The notes under the pieces: generated by a model
Told to the model about the DNA's origin: nothing
Database searches by the model: none
Seen by the model: the letters and a program-made list of their open reading frames with translations, nothing else
Made by a program: the position numbers and the translations under genes
Assembly (NCBI RefSeq): GCF_048544455.1
Contig: NC_133538.1
Coordinates: 141,915,922 to 141,979,921, forward strand
Direction of reading: 5' to 3'
DNA: 64,000 nucleotides
Origin: Silene latifolia
Lineage: Eukaryota; Streptophyta; Magnoliopsida; Caryophyllales; Caryophyllaceae
In this document: one piece after another, positions 53,666-64,000 of the stretch
How the letters are laid out: each line of letters starts with the position of its first letter
Position numbering within the stretch: position 1 is the first letter of the stretch

Positions 53666-56461
53666 ATGTCTAGAAGATCACAAGGTAACTTGTTACCCTT
53701 TGATCACGAAATTAAAAGGACTTTGACAAACAATAGAAGACTTGCTAGAATAACTTTGAGAGGTATTGGTGAGGTTGTAGATATTCAACCAAATGCTATT
53801 GAGTTCGTCAACCCTTTTGCAAGAGAAGGTGAGGAGAACCGAACACTAAATCAACCCACAATGCCTAAATTTTCATCACATTCCATACCAACCGAGGAGA
53901 ACCTACCCAATGGTACTCCCACACCACAACACTTAACCGGAAATTTCATTGCCAAATCCCTATTTATCCAATTAGTCGAAAGAAGCCAATTCGGGGGGAT
54001 GCCTAGTGAAGACCCTCACTCTCACATGGAGACTTTTTGTGACTATTGTGATGCGATTTCTCAAACCGGTGTAACTCAAGACCAAATTCGATGGGTCTTA
54101 TTTTCTTTTTCTCTAATTGCCACCGCAAAACAATGGTTGAAAGGCCTTGATAAGGCTACTCTCAGAATTGACTCTTGGAAGAAATTGGCTCTAGCTTTCT
54201 ACAAAAAGTTCTACCCACCGGAAATGACTAACATGCTAAGAGCTCAAATTACGGGCTTTATGCAAAGAGATGAAGAATCCTTGTATGAAGCTTGGGAACG
54301 ATTCAAAGGAATTTGTCTCTCATGTCCTCATCATGGACTTAGCGAGTGGTTCTTGGTACAACACTTTTGGAATGGTCTTTATGAAGACTCAAGAAACATT
54401 CTCAACATGGGATCAAATGGTATGTTCACCGAAGTTGACGATAATCAAACTTGGAACAAGATTGAGGAAATGGCGGTCCATAATTCACAATATAGTAGAC
54501 CTTGCAAGGCTACCAGAGGAGAAAAGCATGAAGTGGATTCTATTACTCAATTGGGTGCTCAACTTAGTGCTCACATTGATACCATCAATTTGAAGTTCGA
54601 AAAAGCTATGGCTAGACTTGAAGTAGCATCAAAATCACCAAAGCTTCATGTTAATGCCATGACGGCATCTTCATCAATCCCAAGTGGGATATGTGAGAAT
54701 TGTGGAACTTTGGGACAAGACCAAAGTGAATGTAGGGGAACAAATGAACAAGTGAATGCTTTTCAAGCATACAAGAGTGGTACCCCTTATTCAAATTATT
54801 ACAATGAAAACACCAAATTCCACCCAAATCTCTCATACAAAAGCCAAAATGTTCAAAACCCTCAACCAACATACACCACACCTCCCAAGAGAAACCAAAA
54901 TCAAAGACCCTTTTACAACCAAAACCAAGGTTACTAAAACCAAACTCCACACAATCAACAAAATGACCAAGGTTTTGATGTTCAAAAAGCGGTCCTCCAA
55001 ATGCAAAAGAATCAACAAGAGTTTTTCACTCACATGCAAAAGGATAGTCAAGCAAAGGAAATCACCATCAACAACATCATAGCCCACACCAAAATGTTGG
55101 AAACCCAATTGACTTAAATAGCATCTTCAAGCTCACAAAGACAAAAGGGGCAATTAGCACCTCAAAGTAATCCCCTAAGACATGAAACGGTTAGTGCCAT
55201 CCACTTGAGGAGTGGTACGAGGTATGAAGCACCAAAGAAACAAGTTGAGGATAAAGTGGTGGAAGCTAGTGACAAAGAAGAAGTTGTGCAAAACTCCAAG
55301 GATGGAGAACCATCAAAAGAAGAAGTTTCAAAGAAAAGTGAAGACAAGGCCAAGGAGAAAGAACCCATTGTGATTAGACTTCCTTTTCCAAGTCGTCAAG
55401 CCAAGCCCAAATTTGATGACCAACTTGGAAAATTTATGGAAATTGTGAAGAATTTGGAAGTCTCGATTCCTTTCATGGAATTAATCATTCACGTGCCGGC
55501 CTATGCAAAGTACATGAAAGACATCCTTACAAAAAAGAAGTCGATCCGGAAGCTTGAAACTATCGCCTTCACTAAGGTGAGTAGTGCAATCCTTCAAGGG
55601 AGTTCACCTCCGAAACTTAAAGATCCGAAAAGCTTCTCAATACCGTGTACTATTGGCGACACAACGATCAACAAAGCCCTATGTGATCTAGGGGCTAGTG
55701 TGAATGTTATGCCGTATTCGGTAAGTAAAAGGTTAGGGATGGGAGAGCTTAAATGTACCAATATCACACTCCAAATGGCCGATAGATCGACGAAGACACC
55801 ATTAGGGATATGGGAAGATGTTCCCGTAAGAGTTGGGAAATTTTTCATCCCGGTGGACTTTTTCATTGTTGACAGGGAAGAAGACTCCAATATTCCAATC
55901 ATTCTAGGTAGACCTTTCTTGCACACCGCGGGTGCGGTGATAGATGTGAAGCATGGAGAGCTCACTCTATAAGTAGGGGATAAGAGCATAACTTTCAATC
56001 TTGACAAGACCATGAGAGCTCCCCGTTTGCATGAACCATATTTTATGGTTGATCATTATAGTCGGAAGGATGAGAGGAAGAAGTCGGAATTCCAACCGAA
56101 AAAGAAAGTTGATGATGCTTCATCAAAAGAGCAAGAAAATTGTAACAAAGAAAGCTTGAAAAGCTCACCCATGACAAGTGAAGAGGATTGCCTCATTGGC
56201 CAAAACAAGAAAGGAGGAGAGTTGTCTCTATCAACTCAAGAGATTTTTAATGATCAAGTAGACGAAGTTTGCGGTCTTTGGGACGATGAGTTTGAAGGGA
56301 TTTTCAATCCCTACATTGGTAATGCTATCGATCAAGACCAACATGAAGGTCAACAAGTGCAAAGATCTATTGAGGATCTTTATCATGATAATGAACAAGC
56401 TTTTGACTACTTCTTCAAGGTGTTGAGTAACATCAACAACACCTTGAACATGCCTCCATGA
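53666..56461 (+). pseudogene. gag-pro: Athila family V gag-protease (copy B, frame intact, three stops)
   Basis: One reading frame of 932 codons from ATG 53666 (MSRRSQGN) to TGA 56461. Internal stops only at the codons ending 54937, near 55117 and 55972, all TAA where CAA is expected. Capsid region with 'MPSEDPHSHMETFCDYCDAI'. The zinc knuckle reads CENCGTLGQDQSEC, its His replaced by Gln. Q/N-rich linker, Lys/Glu-rich segment, protease core CDLGASVNVMPYS and IILGRPFLHTAGAVID. A C-terminal acidic extension follows (DEVCGLWDDEFEGIFNPYIG). There is no RT after it; a short 3' region and ORF-1 follow. In structure the best preserved gag-protease of the window. Confidence 0.88.
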
Positions 56462-56703
56462 CATCTCTCTAAGGATGAGAGTTTGGTGGTCTCCTCTCCA
56501 AACCACCATTTGTAAATATTTCTAACTCCCTAACTTGCATTTTAATTCTTACATTGCATTTTTGTCATTTTTGGATTTTTGTGCCTTGATCATGATATTC
56601 ATCATTTTTGAGAGAAGTGAGGGAGGGACTAATGATTTTATTGATGTGTAGTGCTTTAACTTAGTGTGGGGATAGCAATTGCCTAGGCTATTCACGCCTT
56701 TGT
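56462..56703 (+). other. Family V region after protease
   Basis: Non-coding; contains a GTGTGGGGATAG motif near 56663. Ends at the solo LTR insertion and continues at 59417. Confidence 0.65.
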
Positions 56704-59416
56704 TGTAACGCCCCGTAATTTTGGACCGTTATTATTTTGCGAAGGTAATTTATTAATCAAGTTGAATTTAATATTAATATATTTGAAGTAAAAATAATTC
56801 AAAGAAATATAATTTTATTATATTTTGAAGTAAAGTATTTATTTTGATAGTTTCGAAATGTTTAAAAATAGTTTAAACCGTGTAAAAACTTTTTATTTCG
56901 AAAAATGGGCATATCGGGAAAAAATTACAACTCTTTTGAAAATTGGGTAAACGATTTTGGAAATGGGTCGTATGAGTATTCAATTTTCTTGTAATCTCGT
57001 GTTTAAGAACTTTGGTCTTGTCGGAATTTGCATTTGACAAGTGGTTCTAATTATTATCGAAACGAGCCAAAATCGACTCGTAAAATCCCGACTAAAAACC
57101 CGCACCTTTCCTTTCCTTTCTCCCTTACCCGCGGCACCCTCCCCCTTCCTTTCTTTTTTTTCTGATTTTTGTCTATCTTCATCTTCCTCTACCTTCTAAA
57201 ACATAAAAAAAAAAACACCATTTTTACCCAAATTCAAGCTAAAATCGCCATAACTTCCTCATTTCTTGTCGGATTTTCGCATAATTTATATTTCCGGAAT
57301 CCTCTCGTCGAGATCTATAACCTGGTATATTTTAATTTCAGTTTTCTTGAAGTTTTTTTAAGACGAATTTTGGCACAATTTCGGTTTTTATGCTTATTTT
57401 TGTGTTTTTATTGTTTATTTAGGTGAAGAATTGGAGGACGAGTTTGGGGACTCGTATATTGTCGAAGATATTGGCTAGTTGCTTGTTAGGGTTTGGTTTT
57501 CAAGGTGCTAATTGCTCATTTTCTAGCTTAAGGTAACATATTTCGAGTTACTCGGCGAATAATCGTCACATTCTTTGGTTTTTGTATGTTTTTGTGATTT
57601 TTGGTTGAGTAGTAAATTTTCACATGTTTAAAATGGGTTGCATGCATGTCTTTTGTTAGTTTAAGATAACATGTTAGTATTAGGAACGATTAATTATGTT
57701 TCAGACGGTGTTAAATCGAACAAAAACGGAAAAATGGAGGTGTAGGGGTGGCGGTAGCGAGCCACGGCAGCCACTGGCCCACGGCTGGCCCGGGTCAGCC
57801 CGTTGTTGTTTGTTTCGCGGTTTTTCATGCTTTGTTCATCGTTTTAGGTTCATTAATGTTATAGTTAGTATAAGATACATATGAGTACACTTAGGAAATG
57901 AATCATATTAGTAGTAAAAATCATGTTAATGGTAAAAATTATGTTTATATTGGTAGTTGCACATGTTAGGGTAGATTATAAAATGAAATTGTAATGATTA
58001 GGCTCAAAATGAATTTTATAGCGATAATTGTAATGTTTTGATGATTGTCCAAAACCGAGCCTTAGTCCCTTTGATCGATTCGATGTCAGTTAATTGAGTG
58101 ATTGGTCAGCCGCAATTTAACCCGTACCTGTCGCAGGGCTGGGGTTGCGGGTAAAAATTCGGTTGGATGAAATTTTATATGAATTGGATAATCGGCCTTT
58201 TATCTTGTTTTGGGCCATTTATCAAGTTTTTAAGTTCACATGTATAGTTGGTTGAATTTAATAGCTTCTTATATTGTAGAAACGGCCCTAGATTCCTTGA
58301 AGCCTTTAATATTGTTAATATTGCTAGAAATGGTATTGGTATTAAATACTTTCTTGCAGGTTGTTGTGTTTGTCATAGATAGGTCTTTATAGTCTCTGAC
58401 GAGTATATGTTCACTGCTTAATAGCCTTTGTGTTTCTGACTAGTGGATTTATATCCAAGTTGGGGCATGACCTCGTTACTTATTTTGATAGTAAGTGGTC
58501 GGACTTAAGTACTAGCCAACCCTTTGGTGGACTCCTTAGGGTACTCACTTTGTTTTAGAAAAATTGTGGGTCTTGGGTGCGGTGGTGTGTATCCGCATGT
58601 CTAGGTCTCAAGCGTGATTTTAGGCTAGGGTTGTATTGTGTCTTGGCCATGTTTTATTAATATTAAACCGAGCCAAGATACCGGTTCGATTACCTTCCCT
58701 ACCTCGTGGTATAGACTCGAGATTCTGAGTGACTATTGACGGTACTAAGAACTTATGCCTGTCTTTGATATATTTCCCTTTCTTGTATGGTGATTTTATG
58801 AATTGTAATAGGTGAGATGTAAGCCGGTTACAATTGATAAAGTTTGGATTACTACTTGATATATGTTTCACATGATAGTTTAGTTTGGTCAGTTTAGGGC
58901 TCACATGTTAGAATACTTGATAATTGAATTACTTGTCATGTTGTTTACATGTTACACTACATGTTACATTAAATATGACGTTTCGTGGCTGGGAGGACTC
59001 GAAGTTACTCCCCACTGAATTGTGGCTTTCGTGTTTGTATAAAATGCGATTGACAGGTACTTGTTGCTTAGTTGGGGTTCACGGACGAGCTAGTGAGCAA
59101 GAGAACCTTGGACCTAGTTTGGTTATTTTTGTAGAAACCTTTTAACTCTTGGTTATGTATATAATTTGAAGGGACATATGTCTCCCTCTTTTACTTTGGT
59201 TTGTATCTCTATATTTTCTTGCCTTTAGCATAGATTTGTAAATTAGTTGGTTGTATTTACAGGTTTTGGCACCCTCCTTTTGGAGATGTTTGTGAATGGT
59301 TTAGAAAAATTTTAAAAATTATAGGTTTTGTCTAGTTGAACCAATTACAAACATATCCTGTCAATTTTTCCGTAGATTTTACGTGTTTATTTATCGCTAA
59401 ATTTAAGGGTGTCACA
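56704..59416 (+). mobile_element. Chromovirus-like solo LTR
   Basis: TGTAACGCCCCGTAATTTTG...GGGTGTCACA with TSD TTTGT (56699-56703 and 59417-59421). 2713 bp without primer-binding site, polypurine tract or internal coding, so a single long LTR left by recombination is the best reading. A short-LTR non-autonomous element is not fully excluded. Confidence 0.78.
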
Positions 59417-59421
59417 TTTGT

Positions 59422-60214
59422 AGTGCCCCTACAATGAAGAACACGGGATTTGAAGAATGAAAATGACACGGGATATGCAAGTGCACGGATGGACCTGAAT
59501 CCGGGTAGACCAGGAGGTATCCGAGCGTCTTCTGGGTAATCCGCTCGTCTTATAGGAATCCGAGCGTCTGTGGAAGAATCCGTCCGTCCAAATGAGCTGC
59601 AAAATGAAAAATTTTGGTCTGTTAGAGAATCCGAGCGTCCCAGCTGAGAAGACGCTCGTCTGAAATTGGCCTCTCGTCTTTGTAAAAAGACGCTCGTCTT
59701 TTTGCCAGTGCAGATTAAGCAAAGTTCCTGTAAGAGAATCCGCTCATCTTTGAGGAAAGATGCTCGTCCTGAATTGCAGAATCCGCTTGTCTTCACTGAA
59801 AGACGCTCGTCTTTAGGCGAGTTTTCCTGAAGCCAAATTGAGCAGAATCCGAGCGTCCCGAAGGGAATCCACTCGTCTTCCCCCTGCAGTTTTGAATTTT
59901 TCGGGTGTTTTAAATACCCCTTCCCACCTTCATTTCATTAATTCATTCATTCAAACACTACCCATAAACCCCAAAACCCTCATCCTCTCCATCACCAAAA
60001 ATAAGATTTCCTCAACCAAATTTAACAAAATCAAATCCAAACTTCCTTACAACAACAATTAATCACTCCTTTCGCAACAATAATCAATCCAAGCACCAAA
60101 ATCTTCAACCTTTTAGTCGATTTTTGAAATACAAAGACAAATCCTTTCATCTTAAATCGATTTGGGTATAATTAGAAATTGAAGATTTTCAACCTTTTCT
60201 TGGTGTAATCAACA
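59422..60214 (+). promoter_or_regulatory. Motif array and probable promoter of family V ORF-1
   Basis: 59515-59880 holds about a dozen AATCC(GAGCG/GCTCG)TC-type motifs, as in this family's LTR, followed by TTTAAATACCCC at 59909-59920, close to the LTR's CTATAAATACCCC. A C/A-rich leader then leads to the ORF-1 ATG. The arrangement looks like a copy of the LTR promoter logic placed in front of ORF-1. Confidence 0.5.
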
Positions 60215-61294
60215 ATGGCAAGAACAAAAGGAGCAACAAAGGCACTCAAGGCAAAGACACTTTCGAAAAGGCAACAAAGCCTTCAAGCAAAGAAAGCTTC
60301 AATGGCTATGGTGGTTTCTAGTGCAAACTTGGAAGTTTAACAACAACAAGATCCTCCCTTGGAAGCAACAACAACAACAACTCCGGAAATCGCTCAATTA
60401 CCCAACTATCCGGAGGTAATTTTCGTTTCTAACTCCCACAGGGATACATTTGCCAAGTATGCTAAGAAAGCCAATTGTCCCACCAAATTCATTTGTGAAG
60501 ATGCCTTGAACAAATTGGGTGTCCTTGAACAAACAAAAGCCTTCTTTGAAGCCATGGGGTTGGGAAAATTGTTTACTACAAGAGAATTGACATACCCTTC
60601 CCTTACCTTAGAATTCTTAAGTTCATTGAAAGTGACTAAGGTAGAGACTAGAGAATACATCGAGTTCCGTCTTGCCAATGTGAATAGGCGCATCACCTTT
60701 GATGTTTTGAGTAAAGCATTAGGCCTTAGTGATACACCATATTATCCCAAGATGCCCGAAAAGTATCACCCCGCTCCTCTTTGGGAGGCGATTTCCGGGA
60801 AGAAATTTGTGAGCTTTCATGCGTGTCGCGCTCTATTAGTCCACCATCCGGGCATTAGAGTGTGGCACAAGGTCATCGGGAATACTATAATGGCAAGAAA
60901 AGGCACTAATCACTTTACAAAGCTCGATTGTGTTCTACTTGAGTCGGCCTTAAATGTCAGAAGGGAATTCACTAAGCCTTACAATGCTCTAAGGCTTTTG
61001 ATGGAAAGATGGCTTAATGTTGATTGTGATAAGGAAGGCACCGCTCATATTGTAAATGGAGGTCTAATTACTCTCTTGGCCAAGCACTTTGACGCAAATT
61101 TCAACAAGGATAACACCTATGTGGCGATCAAAGAGGTCATCTCATTGACATGGATGCCATGATTTACAAGTACAAATGGGTCAAGCATAACTCTCTTGAC
61201 ACCAACTATGGGTGACTAACCAATGATGCTAGATCTTTCACTTTGCCTTCCAAGATATGCCGATTAAGTGCTCATCGAACAAAATACCTTCTTC
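60215..61294 (+). pseudogene. Family V ATHILA ORF-1-like protein (truncated)
   Basis: ATG 60215 (MARTKGATKALKAK, basic N-terminus). TAA at 60338 where CAA is expected, then an open frame with KANCPTKFICEDALNKLGVL, FFEAMGLGKLFTTRELTYPS, LTLEFLSSL and EFRLANVNRRITFDVLSKAL. The ATHILA ORF-1 domain is thus clear. The frame shifts near 61140; coding continues in another frame as MDAMIYKYKWVKH to the copia insertion at 61295. The remainder lies beyond the window. It follows gag-protease without pol, as in E1. Confidence 0.78.
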
Positions 61295-62281
61295 TGTGGG
61301 TTAATATCCGTATACTACCCCTTAAATTGCAGGACTATAACATAAATTTAGACATGCGAATATTGTCATAAAACATAAAAACAATAGAAACGATAAGGAA
61401 CAAGAAATAACCTCGGGTCCTTTAAATTGTGGCGTAAAGAACAGAAATCAAAACAGATTTCCTCCTAATCGTTACACCCAAGACTTTGTCCGAGATATGC
61501 CCTTGTGCTAGTACAGTGTTCTCCGATTGCCTTGCAATATAGGGAGAACTGATGTGAGTTTTGTCGAGATGAGAGATCTCAGGTTTTTCAGAGGAGAATG
61601 CTCTTCAAAACCCTAGTTTTTCTGCAAATGAAATTGTCTAGGTCAAAAGGAGAGGGAGTCTCTCCTTTTGTTTGGTTCGGCCGGACCGAGTGCATGCATG
61701 GGGAAGTGGGCTTCCACTTCCTCTTAATTTTAGCTCGAGGTCCAGTTCGCCAAATGCTAAAATGTATATGACGGGTTTATATTATAAACTGTTATCGGTT
61801 ATCGGAAATTAAGGCATCAGCTAATAATACGGGTTAGCTGAATTATTAATTCGTGTCCGACAAAGCAGTATTGTATAATTATATTCAATATACATTTAAT
61901 TAAATATAAATCGTTTATATTTAATTTTACGAATTAACTGGTTAATTCGCCTTTAGCCCATGATATTTAATCCGTATTAAATATAATATCTCAACATCAC
62001 ATATTTGACTAATTACTAGTCAAATAACTCGGACTAACTGGTTAGTCAATTTTGGCATCTACATGACTGTATTTCCATACTGTCACGTCTCTCAAACGTA
62101 TCCTATAGGTGTGACTTTTAGGGACCAGTTGATCACCGCCATCTGTATGACAATAACGTCAAACTTATCTAGCAAGCCAACCGTTATTGATAAACGTGGA
62201 TCAAGTGATAATAATACCAAAATATGCCCTTTGATCCTTTTAGAGGTTTATAAGTCCTTGCACTAATTGTTAAGGACACCA
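61295..62281 (-). mobile_element. Ty1/copia 3' LTR
   Basis: On the minus strand TGGTGTCC...ACCCACA, 987 bp, adjoining a polypurine tract TGGGAGCTTGTTGGGGT. Contains an inverted repeat GGAAGTGG/CCACTTCC near 61703-61722. The other LTR is outside the window; the flank TCTTC (61290-61294) is the candidate TSD. Confidence 0.75.
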
Positions 62282-62287
62282 ACCCCA

Positions 62288-62400
62288 ACAAGCTCCCACT
62301 TGTCCGTACAAGTGTATGTGCAATGACGTTATCCGCACTAATTGGAGGACACAAGCTCCAACAAACTCCCACTTGTCCGTACAAGTGTATGTGCGATAAC
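62288..62400 (-). repeat. Near-tandem repeat beside copia polypurine tract
   Basis: Two imperfect copies of CTCCCACTTGTCCGTACAAG(TGTATGTGC) about 75 bp apart, each containing a CTTGTccgtACAAG hairpin. Confidence 0.7.
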
Positions 62401-63151
62401 CGATTCTCATATTCATTTAAAAATTTCTCCCACTCAATGTAAAACAATTTGCAGATCCTGATCCGCAAAGGTCGTATTTTACAATCGATCTGTATCTAGA
62501 GTGGTTTCCCCGACTAGAGAGTAACTTAAGTGATAAAACGAATCCGTATCCGAGCATGGCCATGCATTTCGATTCTGACTCCTCGAGTGGCCCCGAGAAA
62601 TATCGAGTACTGATAAAGGCTGAATATTTCCTTCAACTCGACTCCTTCCGATCTAAGCACAGCATGAAATGACCAAGAAAAAATCTACTTGGCCCCCTGT
62701 TACGGATGACCGTGAGAAAGAAACCAAAGTCACCCAAAATGCCTTAGTCTCAAGAGACAGTCGATAGTCAAGAGATTCGACTCTAAGGATCACCATGGAA
62801 GTCCTATCCACGACCGGGCAACGAATGTTATAAAACATTTAGGACTCCACGTCGATGTCACAATGGTGTCCTACGAAATATCCGTATAAATCGCCTCCGT
62901 GATTGGTCAGTCAACCGGTTGACTTATGGCTCGTTGAACCCACCATCAACCAACGTCACAAAATAATTGCCGAGTTATCAGCTCATGTGGGCAATTAAGG
63001 ACTAACAATATATGATGTTTGTTCAGTTCACTTTGTGGTGTTCAAAATCGTCGTACAATTCCACATGAAAAACAAAATATATATATAAAATATCAAAACG
63101 ATGATGTCGTATAGAGTACAAAGGAGAATGAATCTGATCCATAAAAGAGTA
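62401..63151 (-). other. Copia 3' untranslated region
   Basis: Between RNase H stop and LTR; no coding recognised. Confidence 0.6.
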
Positions 63152-64000
63152 CTACAACTTGGGAACACGTTTGATTCCCATGGAATTAACGTGCCCTTCA
63201 TGCTTATCTTGTCGTAATGCTTTAGTGAGAGGATCTGCTATGTTGTCATCTGTAGCAATCTTTTCTATCACTCTTTGTCTTTTTGCTCCACGTAATCCCG
63301 GATTAGATGAGCTTTCCGTTGTACATGTCTAGACTTGTTGCTAGACTTAGGCTCCTTAGCTTGGAAGATGGCACCACTATTGTCGCAATAGATGGTGATC
63401 GGGTCATTCGAACTAGGCACTACGGATAGTCCATGTAAGAATTGACGCATCCATATCGCTTCCTTTGTAGCTTCAGACGCGGCATAGTACTCGGACTCGG
63501 TCGTAGAATCTCTTTATGTGATTTGTTTGAACTCTTCCATTGATGCAGCGCCATTAAGAGTAAAAACGAATCGATCGAGATTTCGAGTCATCACGATCCG
63601 TTTGGAAGCTAGCATCTGCACAGAATCGGTTGCGCATAGCGTTTGGGAGCCTCCATAAGTCAATGCCCAATCTTTAGTCCTCCGGAGGTACTTAAGAATG
63701 TTCTTTGACCAGCCAATGTGGTTCACCTGGTTCTTTGTTGGAATCGACTTGTCATACTCAATGCATATGCCACGTCCGGACGTGTGCATATCATGGCATA
63801 CATGATTGATCCTATAGCCGAAGCATAAGGAATCCGTGTCATGCGCTCTTTCTCTTCCGGTGTCTCTGGTGCCTGAGACTTGCTCAAATGCACCCCTGGA
63901 GCCATAGGAAGAAACCCCTTCTTGGAGTTAGTCATCTTTGAATCTCTCTAGGACTTTGTCTATGTAAGACTCTGATCGAGAGATAACATCCGTCGTGATC
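63152..64000 (-). pseudogene. pol: Ty1/copia pol C-terminus: RT end and RNase H (partial)
   Basis: Minus strand: 'RIPYASAIGSIMYAMICTRP' followed by DVAYALS (copia RT C-terminus), ILKYLRRTKDWALTYGG, TTESEYYAASEATKEAIWM, ITIYCDNSGAIFQAKEPKSS and KAHLIRDYVE, i.e. copia RNase H. The end of the protein (ADPLTK, then MGIKRVPKL and stop at about 63152) is in a different frame after 63268. Frame changes occur near 63730 and 63514. The rest of pol and gag lie beyond the window edge. Confidence 0.88.

Larger units (their letters stand above)
50270..55958 (+). repeat. Large direct duplication, copy B
   Basis: Homologue of 2415-8078. Copy B continues past 55958 into the rest of the Athila family V element, so it represents the undisturbed arrangement. 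Confidence 0.9.

Noticed and set aside
57169..57884. Small open frames in the solo LTR
   Set aside because: Short, low complexity, no domain, inside an LTR bounded by a TSD.

Overview
This window is plant nuclear DNA made almost entirely of nested LTR retrotransposons; I see no intact host gene, rRNA, tRNA or CRISPR array. The Ty3/gypsy lineages present (Athila and Tat) are plant-specific, and the primer-binding sites match plant tRNA-Asp and initiator tRNA-Met. The extreme nesting suggests a eudicot with a large repeat-rich genome. A Caryophyllales origin is a weak guess only.

Layout. 1-2414 is AT-rich DNA with nothing recognised. 2415-8078 and 50270-55958 are two direct copies of one ~5.7 kb block: the 3' end and LTR of a Tat element, the end of a three-exon minus-strand gene, then the LTR and gag-protease of an Athila element ('family V'). 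Copy A is fused at 8078/8079 to Tat pol. That pol is split in its RT domain by a 26.1 kb insertion (8433-34556, 5-bp target duplication GTAGT) and resumes at 34557-37468. It is followed by a four-exon antisense gene (38209-40247).

The 26.1 kb insertion is Athila element E1 (LTRs ~1.44 kb, gag-protease, ATHILA ORF-1, no pol). It was itself hit by E2 (13086-21493, TSD AAGAG; gag-protease only) and by E3 (25554-33446, TSD ACAAG; chromovirus-like LTRs and tRNA-iMet site but only an ATHILA ORF-1-like gene). LTR-LTR differences counted by eye (E1 about 2.4%, E3 about 1.8%, E2 about 1.3%) agree with the nesting order. Athila E4 (minus strand, 40248-50248) interrupts the Tat antisense gene; it keeps protease and pol but lacks the N-terminal half of gag, and has an LTR-internal-LTR-partial-internal structure. 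Copy B of family V continues to an ATHILA ORF-1 (60215-61294). It is interrupted by a 2.7 kb chromovirus-like solo LTR (56704-59416, TSD TTTGT) and by a minus-strand Ty1/copia element (from 61295 to the window end).

How the parts fit. Coding functions are spread over different elements: gag-protease in E1, E2 and family V; pol in E4 and Tat; ORF-1 in E1, E3 and family V. The Athila elements E1, E2 and E4 nevertheless share non-coding signals: arrays of two-tier GAAA-capped hairpins between the LTR promoter and the primer-binding site, two covarying or near-covarying hairpins in the long 3' region, and arrays of a TCGATCGA palindrome in the LTR, in the gag linker and after the last gene. These shared signals, on elements that mostly cannot move alone, are the strongest candidate here for an undescribed system, possibly trans-mobilisation. 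That function is inference; the repeats, hairpins and gene contents are read directly from the sequence.
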